Positions 48,011 to 53,594 of a stretch of DNA of 53,594 bases are shown here, piece after piece. The notes below the pieces were generated by a model that saw only the letters and a program-made list of their open reading frames with translations, did not search any database and had not been told where the DNA came from. How positions within the stretch are numbered: the first letter of the stretch is position 1; each line of letters begins with the position of its first letter. The translations under genes and the position numbers were made by a program. The DNA is from Actinomycetospora straminea (GTDB taxonomy: Bacteria; Actinomycetota; Actinomycetes; Mycobacteriales; Pseudonocardiaceae): NCBI RefSeq assembly GCF_028737255.1, contig NZ_JAQZAN010000031.1:1-53594 (forward strand), read 5' to 3'.

Positions 48011-49138
48011 CTACGGCGACCGGCGCGCGCCGGCGTACGTCAGGCGGCGCACGACGATCTCGGCGGGACCCCGGTGCCCGGCGCGGGCGAGCGGGCCCGC
48101 GACGAGCACGCCGACCAGCCAGGTCGCGAGCCCCACCGTCGTCGCCGTCACCAGCGACGCCGAGGCGCCGAGCCCACCCGCGATCGTCGCGAACACGGCC
48201 ACGAACACCACCGACTGCGAGAGGTAGAGCGTCATCGACCAGGTCCCCGCCGCCGCGACGAGGTCCCGCCCCGGCCAGGACACGCTGCCGAGCAGGCCCA
48301 TGACGCCCAGCAGCCCGAGCGCACCCGCGTAGCCCCCGGCGGCGTGGGCCGCCCCGACCAGCGCGCCGGTCGCCCCCGCCGGCGCCCACGTCCCCGCGAC
48401 GGCCAGCGCCAGCGGGAGCCCGAGCAGCACGCCCGCCCCGAGCCCGCCGACCGCCCACACCGCGAGCCGGCGCCGGTGCGCGACGGGGTCGTCGAGCGTC
48501 CCGGACTGCGCGATCACCACGCCCACCAGCACCGCGGGCGCCGTGAGCAGCGCCGAGAACACCGTCGTCACCAGCCACGCCGGCGGGTGCTCGCCGAGGA
48601 AGGCGGCGACCGTGGGCGCGGCGATCGAGGGCACCGTCGGGACCCCCTGCGGCGTGCCCTGCCCGGTCGAGAGCAGGACGCCGACCACCGCGAGGCCGCC
48701 GGCCGTCACGAGGAGCGCCCGGGACGCCGCCCTGCTGCCCACCGACGACGCGACCATCGGCGCGCAGAGCAGGGCCACCAGCCCGTAGGCGCCGATGATG
48801 TCGCCGGGGAAGAGCAGGACGCCGTGCAGCGCGCCCACCCCGAGCAGCACGAGGCCCCGGCGGCGCAGCACCCGCTCGGGCGCACGCTCGGCCAGGCGCG
48901 CCAGGCCGTAGCCGACGAGCGCGGCGAACAACGGGTACACGCGCCCGTCGACGAGCACCATCTGCACGACGGCGAGGACGCGGTCGACGCCCGGGAGCTC
49001 CACCGGGTAGCCGCGGTAGCCGATGGGGCGGGCGACGAGGTAGAGGTGCGCGTTGGCCACCGCGATCAGCGCGAGCAGGAGCCCGCGCGCGAGGTCGGGG
49101 GTGACGCTGCGCGTGGCCAGTCCGGCCGGTCCGGTCAC
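48011..49138 (-). CDS. DUF418-family membrane protein
   Basis: 375 aa with about ten hydrophobic helices. The N-terminus (TPDLARGLLLALIAVANAHLYL) and the C-terminal GTWSMTLYLSQSVVFVAVFATIAGGLG...GPAEIVVRRLTY match DUF418/YeiB proteins, whose C-terminal motif is usually G-R-x-A-L-T-x-Y-L-x-Q-S followed by a GPLExLWRxLTY ending. YeiB-like proteins belong to the acyltransferase-3 superfamily and may modify envelope molecules. GTG 49138 follows AGGAGG by eight bases. Divergent from the ArsR gene. Confidence 0.85.
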   Translation of the reverse strand: MTGPAGLATRSVTPDLARGLLLALIAVANAHLYLVARPIGYRGYPVELPGVDRVLAVVQMVLVDGRVYPLFAALVGYGLARLAERAPERVLRRRGLVLLGVGALHGVLLFPGDIIGAYGLVALLCAPMVASSVGSRAASRALLVTAGGLAVVGVLLSTGQGTPQGVPTVPSIAAPTVAAFLGEHPPAWLVTTVFSALLTAPAVLVGVVIAQSGTLDDPVAHRRRLAVWAVGGLGAGVLLGLPLALAVAGTWAPAGATGALVGAAHAAGGYAGALGLLGVMGLLGSVSWPGRDLVAAAGTWSMTLYLSQSVVFVAVFATIAGGLGASASLVTATTVGLATWLVGVLVAGPLARAGHRGPAEIVVRRLTYAGARRSP

Positions 49139-49227
49139 CCTGGATTCCTCCTGCTCCGCCCCGTGTGTCCCGCGCCCGGCGCCCGGCGGGCCGCGCCGGA
49201 GGACGGCGAGGATGACACGATGGCGCG

Positions 49228-49626
49228 GTGCACCTCACCGAGCCCCCGGACGGCACGCCGGACGATGCCGCCCGCCTCGAGCAGCGGCACCGCGCGCTGG
49301 ACGAGGACCACCGGGTGTGCGACGCCATCGCCGCCCTGCCCGACGGCGCCGTGATGCACGCCTGGGTCACCCGCTTCGCCCTGCTCGCCGACCCCACGCG
49401 GCTGACGCTGCTGCTCTGCATCCACGCCGCCGGCGAGATCTGCGTGTCCGACCTCGCCGTCGCCGCGGGCCTCAAGGACACCACGACGTCCCAGGCGCTG
49501 CGCCTGCTGCGCGCGCAGGGCCTGGTCGCCACCCGCCGCGCCGGGCGCGTGGTGCGCTACCGGCTGGCCGACGAGACCGTGCACGCGCTGCTGCACGAGG
49601 TCGTCGCCGAGCCGGCACGTCTATAG
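49228..49626 (+). CDS. ArsR/SmtB-family metalloregulator-like repressor
   Basis: 132 aa. RFALLADPTRLTLLLCIHAAGEICVSDLAVAAGLKDTTTSQALRLLRAQGLVATRRAGRVVRYRLAD is the complete winged helix. EICVSDLA corresponds to the alpha3 ELCVCDLA metal site but keeps only one Cys; the C-terminal helix ETVHALLHEVV has two His in H-x3-H, resembling the alpha5 site of NmtR/KmtR-type nickel/cobalt sensors. A role in Ni/Co/Zn sensing is therefore possible. It is divergent from the DUF418 gene and overlaps metX tail to tail by six bases. Confidence 0.85.
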   Translation: MHLTEPPDGTPDDAARLEQRHRALDEDHRVCDAIAALPDGAVMHAWVTRFALLADPTRLTLLLCIHAAGEICVSDLAVAAGLKDTTTSQALRLLRAQGLVATRRAGRVVRYRLADETVHALLHEVVAEPARL

Positions 49627-50763
49627 CGCGAGCAGCTCCGCCAGGATCTGCTCGAGCCGGCGCGCCTCGATGAGGAACGCGTCGTGCCCGAACGGCGACT
49701 CGATGCGCCGCACCTCGCCCGCCCCGGGGATGAGGGCGGCGAGCTCCTCCTGCTGGTGCAGCGGGTAGAGCCGGTCGGACACCGAGCCCGCGACGACCGT
49801 CCGCGCCGTCACCGCGCCCAGCGCCTCGGCCAGCGACCCGCGTCCCCGGGCCACGTCGTGGCCGTTCATCGCCCGGGTGAGCTCGACGTAGCTGCCGGCG
49901 TCGAAGCGGTGCACGAGCTTCTCGGCGTGGTGGTCGAGGTAGCTCTCGATCGCGAAGCGCCCGTCGGTGCCCGGGTCCTCGCCGGGCTGCGGCCGGCGGG
50001 CGAAGCGCGTGTCGTACTCCTCGGCGGTCCGGTAGGTGTTGTGCGCGATGCGCCGCGCGACGCCCAGCCCGACGTGCGGGCCCTGCCCGCGCTCCCGGTC
50101 GTGGTAGTCGCCGCCGTGCCAGCCCGGGTCCTCGCGGATCGCGGCGAGCTGCGGGGACGCCCACGCGATCTGGTCGGCCGACGCCGCGGCCGGCGAGCAC
50201 AGCAGCAGCAGGCGCTCCACCCGCGACGGGTACGTGACGGCCCACTCGAGCGCGCGCATGCCGCCCATCGAGCCGCCGAGGACCGCGGCCCAGCGGTCGA
50301 TGCCCAGCGCGTCGGCGAACCGTGCCTCCACCGCCACCTGGTCGCGCACCGTCGTCCGCGGGAAGCGCGAGCCCCAGGCCCGGCCGTCGGACGCCGGGGT
50401 GGCCGGGCCGGTCGTGCCCTGGCAGCCGCCGAGGACGTTGGGCGCGACGACGAACCAGCGGTCGGTGTCGACGGCCTTGCCGGGCCCGACCAGCGCCGTC
50501 CACCAGCCCGGCGTCGGGTGCCCGAGCCCCGTCTCCCCGGTGACGTGGCTGTCGCCGGTCAAGGCGTGCAGGACCAGGACGGCGTTGTTGCCGTCGAAGC
50601 GTCCCCACGTCTCGTAGGCGACGCGCACGTCGGGCAGCGTCTCGCCGCCCTCGAGCGTGACGGCGCCGATGTCGACGAAGCGCCGGTCCCCGACCGGGTC
50701 CCCCTCCCGCCACGCGCCCGTGGCGGGAGGGAGCACCGGGACGGTCTGCAGTGAGTCGGTCAC
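49621..50763 (-). CDS. metX: Homoserine O-acetyltransferase MetX
   Basis: 380 aa. The alpha/beta-hydrolase acyltransferase pattern is complete: NAVLVLHALTGDSHV, nucleophile S165 in LGGSMGGMRALEW, the DRLYPLHQQEELAALI Asp segment and the C-terminal FGHDAFL His. It acetylates homoserine from acetyl-CoA, the first committed step of methionine synthesis. It follows metY by 13 nt, so its product feeds the enzyme encoded just upstream. GTG start. Confidence 0.95.
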   Translation of the reverse strand: MTDSLQTVPVLPPATGAWREGDPVGDRRFVDIGAVTLEGGETLPDVRVAYETWGRFDGNNAVLVLHALTGDSHVTGETGLGHPTPGWWTALVGPGKAVDTDRWFVVAPNVLGGCQGTTGPATPASDGRAWGSRFPRTTVRDQVAVEARFADALGIDRWAAVLGGSMGGMRALEWAVTYPSRVERLLLLCSPAAASADQIAWASPQLAAIREDPGWHGGDYHDRERGQGPHVGLGVARRIAHNTYRTAEEYDTRFARRPQPGEDPGTDGRFAIESYLDHHAEKLVHRFDAGSYVELTRAMNGHDVARGRGSLAEALGAVTARTVVAGSVSDRLYPLHQQEELAALIPGAGEVRRIESPFGHDAFLIEARRLEQILAELLAL

Positions 50764-50776
50764 GCAGCCCGGGCCC

Positions 50777-52084
50777 TCACTGGGCGGACTTGGCCGCGGT
50801 GAAGCCCGCCTCGAGGTCGGCCAGGATGTCCTCGACGTTCTCGATCCCGACCGACAGGCGCACCAGGCCCGGCGTCACGCCGCTGGAGCGCTGCTCGGGC
50901 TCCGAGAGCTGGCTGTGCGTCGTCGACGCCGGGTGCACGATGAGGCTGCGCACGTCGCCGATGTTGGCGAGGTTCGAGTGCAGGCTCGTGCCGTCGACGA
51001 ACGCCCGGCCGGCCTCGACGCCGCCGCGCAGGTCGAACGCGACGATGCTGCCCGCGCCGCGGGGCATGTAGCGCTGCTGCGCCGCGTGCCACGGGCTGGA
51101 CTCCAGGCCGGCGAAGTAGACCTTCTCGACCTCGTCGCGGCCCTCGAGCCACTCGGCCACGCGCTGGGCGTTGTCGACGTGGCGCTCCAGGCGCAGCGAC
51201 AGCGTCTCGATGCCCTGCAGGATGAGGAACGCGTTGAACGGGCTCAGCGCCGCCCCGGTGTCGCGCAGGTGCTGGACCCGCATCTTCGCGGCGAAGGCGC
51301 CCGGGCCGAGGGCCTCCCAGAACTTCAGACCGTGGTAGCTCGGGTCCGGCTCGTTGAAGCCGGGGAAGCGCTGCGGGTCGTCGCCGAACGAGAACGTGCC
51401 GCCGTCGACGACGAGGCCGGCGATGCTCGTGCCGTGCCCGCCGAGGAACTTGGTGGCGGAGTGGATGACGATGTCCGCGCCGTGCTCGATCGGGCGCACG
51501 AGGAACGGCGTCGGGACGGTGTTGTCCACCATCAGCGGGACGCCCGCCTCGTGGGCGACGTCGGCGACGGCGCGGATGTCGAGGACGTTGTTCGCCGGGT
51601 TCGGCAGCGTCTCGGCGAAGAAGAACTTGGTGTTCGGCCGGACGGCGTTCCGCCACTGCTCGAGGTCGTCCTGGTCGTCGATGAACGAGACCTCGATGCC
51701 CATCTTGGGCAGCGTGTAGTGGAAGAGGTTGTAGGTGCCGCCGTAGAGGCTGGGGCTGGAGACGAAGTGGTCGCCGGCCTCGGCGATGGTCAGGATCGCC
51801 GCCGTCGTGGCCGCGCTGCCCGACGCGAACGCGAGGGCCGCGACGCCGCCCTCGAGCGCCGCGACGCGCTGCTCGAGGACGTCGGTGGTCGGGTTCATGA
51901 TCCGCGTGTAGATGTTGCCCGGCTCGGCGAGGCTGAACAGGTCGGCGCCGTGCTGGGTGTCGCGGAACGTGTACGACGTCGTCTGGTAGATCGGCGTCGC
52001 CCGGGCGTTCGTCGTCGGGTCGGGGGTCGAGCCCGCGTGGATCTGCTGGGTCTCGAACGACCAGCCGGCGTTCGCGTCCGTCAT
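50777..52084 (-). CDS. metY: O-acetylhomoserine sulfhydrylase MetY
   Basis: 435 aa, the length of the MetY branch of the Cys/Met-metabolism PLP family. [48 protein letters not shown] and the PLP-lysine K212 in [12 protein letters not shown] are seen. It makes homocysteine from O-acetylhomoserine and sulfide. It lies upstream of metX in one operon. Its ATG is preceded by GGAG and an ATGGGGTGATCACTCCAT inverted repeat at 52084-52101. A leader of up to 260 nt with two hairpins precedes it. Confidence 0.95.
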   Translation of the reverse strand: MTDANAGWSFETQQIHAGSTPDPTTNARATPIYQTTSYTFRDTQHGADLFSLAEPGNIYTRIMNPTTDVLEQRVAALEGGVAALAFASGSAATTAAILTIAEAGDHFVSSPSLYGGTYNLFHYTLPKMGIEVSFIDDQDDLEQWRNAVRPNTKFFFAETLPNPANNVLDIRAVADVAHEAGVPLMVDNTVPTPFLVRPIEHGADIVIHSATKFLGGHGTSIAGLVVDGGTFSFGDDPQRFPGFNEPDPSYHGLKFWEALGPGAFAAKMRVQHLRDTGAALSPFNAFLILQGIETLSLRLERHVDNAQRVAEWLEGRDEVEKVYFAGLESSPWHAAQQRYMPRGAGSIVAFDLRGGVEAGRAFVDGTSLHSNLANIGDVRSLIVHPASTTHSQLSEPEQRSSGVTPGLVRLSVGIENVEDILADLEAGFTAAKSAQ

Positions 52085-52349
52085 GGGGTGATCACTCCAT
52101 CGTGGGTGGTTCGGGGATGTGCTCGTCGTGCTCGTCGCGTTCGCTGTCGGTCGGGGTGCTGCCCCTCAGCGACACCGCTCGTCGAACGCGTCGACACGAC
52201 GACTCGGCCAGAAACCTTCGAGATCGACCCGCACCACGGCGGCGATCCTCTCGCCGGAGGCCACCGGGCACAACTCACGCGCGGGGGTCACGGGGGTCAC
52301 GTCGCCCACCGCCTGGCGTGGTGGACCGCGTGCTGGCAGCCTGCCAACG
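52085..52349. promoter_or_regulatory. metY leader / divergent P450 promoter region
   Basis: 265 bp between divergent genes. Two inverted repeats could fold in the metY leader: 52141-52172 (TCGCTG/CAGCGA with inner GGGG/CCCC) and 52179-52202 (TCGTCG/CGACGA). GGGGGTCAC is directly repeated near 52283-52299. I do not recognise SAM riboswitch core sequences (SAM-I, SAM-II or SAM-IV) on the minus strand. Confidence 0.5.
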
Positions 52350-53594
52350 GTGACGGCCTCCGCGGTGGATCTCGGTGATCGGGAGTTCTGGGCGGCGCCC
52401 TGGGCGCAGCGGTTCGCGGCGTTCGCCGGCCTGCGCGCCGACGCCGGCCTGCCCTGGTTCGCCGAGCCCGAGTTCCCCGGCTTCGAGCGGGGGCCGGGGT
52501 TCCGCGCGGTCACCCGCCACGCCGACGTCGAGTACGTCAGCAAGCACCCGGCGCTGTTCTGCTCGGGGCGGGGCGCGGTGTCGATCCTCGACCTGCCCGC
52601 CGAGGCCCACGAGTTCTTCGGCTCGCTGATCAGCATGGACGCCCCGCGGCACACCAAGATCCGCCGGATCGCGGCGCAGGCCTTCACGCCGCGACGGACC
52701 GAGGCGCTGCTCGACGACGTGACCCGGGTGTCCCGGTCGGTGATCGCCGCGGCGCGCGAGGAGGCGCTGGCGGGCGACGGGTCGTTCGACCTCGTCACCG
52801 ACGTCTCGGCGCGCATCCCGCTGCTGATCATCTGCGACATGATGGGCGTGCCGGAGTCCCGGCGCGAGGAGGTCTTCGCGCACTCCAACGTCATCCTCGC
52901 CGGCGACGACCCCGAGTACGTCACCTCGGACAACCCGCTCGGCGACTACCTCGCCGCCGGTGCCGGGCTCTCGGGGCTCATGACCGAGCTCGCCGCGGCC
53001 CGCGAGGCCGAGCCGACCGACGACGTCACCTCCGCGCTCGTGCACGGCACCGTCGACGGCGAGCGGCTCACGCACCAGGAGATCGCGTCCTTCTTCATCC
53101 TGCTCTGCGTCGCCGGCAACGAGACCACCCGCAACGCGATCACCCACGGCGTCTGGGGCATGCACCTCGACCCGTCCCAGTGGGAGGCGTGGTCCGGCGA
53201 CGTCGAGGCCGTCACCCCGACCGCCGTCGACGAGGTCGTGCGCTGGGCCTCCCCCATCAACTGGATGCGCCGCACCGCGGTCGAGGACACGACCGTCGCC
53301 GACGTCGAGGTCGCGGCCGGCGAGAAGCTGTTGCTCGTCTACGGGGCGGCGAACCGCGACGACACCGTGTTCACCGACCCGGACCGCCTCGACCTGCGCC
53401 GCTCCCCCAACCCGCACCAGGGCTTCGGCGCCCACGGCCCCCACTTCTGCCTCGGCGCCCACCTCGCCCGCCGCGAGATCGCCGTCGCCTTCCGCGAGCT
53501 CTTCGCCGGGATGCCCGACCTGCGCGTCGTCGGCGAGCCCGACCGCCTGCGCAGCATCTTCGTCAACGGGATCAAGCACCTCCCCGTCGCGATC
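52350..53594 (+). CDS. Cytochrome P450, CYP124/125/142-like (3' end beyond window)
   Basis: At least 415 codons from GTG 52350, open to the window end, nearly full length. Haem motif FGAHGPHFCLG with Cys 367; I-helix AGNETTRNA (255-263) with the acid-alcohol E/T pair; SMDAPRHTKIRRIAAQAFTPR is the C-helix region; NWMRRTAV is in the K-helix/beta region. The AGNETTRN I-helix, the PINWMRRTA block and the C-terminal IFVNGIKHLPV ending resemble mycobacterial CYP124/CYP125/CYP142, which hydroxylate the terminal carbon of cholesterol or methyl-branched lipids. The substrate here is inference. The haem loop has His where family members usually have Gly. Divergent from metY. Confidence 0.88.
   Translation, partial: MTASAVDLGDREFWAAPWAQRFAAFAGLRADAGLPWFAEPEFPGFERGPGFRAVTRHADVEYVSKHPALFCSGRGAVSILDLPAEAHEFFGSLISMDAPRHTKIRRIAAQAFTPRRTEALLDDVTRVSRSVIAAAREEALAGDGSFDLVTDVSARIPLLIICDMMGVPESRREEVFAHSNVILAGDDPEYVTSDNPLGDYLAAGAGLSGLMTELAAAREAEPTDDVTSALVHGTVDGERLTHQEIASFFILLCVAGNETTRNAITHGVWGMHLDPSQWEAWSGDVEAVTPTAVDEVVRWASPINWMRRTAVEDTTVADVEVAAGEKLLLVYGAANRDDTVFTDPDRLDLRRSPNPHQGFGAHGPHFCLGAHLARREIAVAFRELFAGMPDLRVVGEPDRLRSIFVNGIKHLPVAI

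Noticed and set aside
52275..53579. 434-codon minus-strand frame at the right end
   Set aside because: It is antisense to a clear P450 whose haem and I-helix motifs are intact on the plus strand.

Overview
The window is a very high-G+C actinobacterial chromosome segment with G/C-ending codons almost everywhere. A WhiB1-type protein, a CtpI-type giant P-type ATPase, an MSMEG_0570-family protein, an ECF41 sigma factor and an aerobic cobalamin pathway with a CobI-CobJ fusion point to a mycolata/Pseudonocardiales relative; this lineage call is inference from gene content. No tRNA, rRNA, CRISPR array, prophage or insertion sequence was seen. Both ends cut through genes: a repeat-encoding minus-strand ORF on the left and a cytochrome P450 on the right.

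Layout. 1-7.4 kb: the left-edge repeat gene, a membrane diguanylate cyclase, a Nudix/acyl-CoA dehydrogenase pair, a YbdK-type glutamate-cysteine ligase, a two-domain NAD(P)-binding/DUF2867 protein, a small membrane protein, and whiB1 behind a CRP-like site. 7.4-15.5 kb: a DUF2188 Ala-rich protein, the CtpI-like ATPase, an FAD monooxygenase, and a MerR/Cys-rich two-gene operon with its own promoter. 15.6-21 kb: Ser/Thr kinase, MSMEG_0570 protein, PemK/MazF protein, PP2C phosphatase, DUF2795-like protein and TsaD. 21-27.5 kb: small regulatory modules: a TetR gene divergent from a monooxygenase/epimerase operon with twin operators, an ECF41 sigma factor with an oxidoreductase partner, a MerR gene with a 19-bp-spacer promoter, and a TetR gene convergent with RidA.

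27.6-41.3 kb is the cobalamin region. cobN (minus) is divergent from cobG-cobH-cobIJ (plus). A single-polypeptide ECF-type transporter follows after a few small enzymes, and cobL-cobM-cobK run on the minus strand. Most cob genes overlap or abut by 1-4 nt. The early-to-middle aerobic steps (precorrin-2 to hydrogenobyrinic acid, except CobF) plus the chelatase large subunit are here; cobaltochelatase small subunits and nucleotide-loop genes are not. 41.4-53.6 kb: thioesterase/SDR pair, hydrolase, cupin, a two-component system with CPBP protease and DUF418 membrane proteins upstream, an ArsR regulator, the metY-metX operon, and a P450 running off the end.

The most unusual signals are palindromes and very short genes. 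Two 46-bp palindromes 16 kb apart differ by paired, compensating substitutions, and a third hairpin looks related. Two other large hairpins lie in frame inside cobN and cobG with atypical codons. A 39-bp repeat at the left edge reads as tandem DSNWH peptides behind a good ribosome binding site. A coupled 36-codon ORF sits between cobM and cobK.
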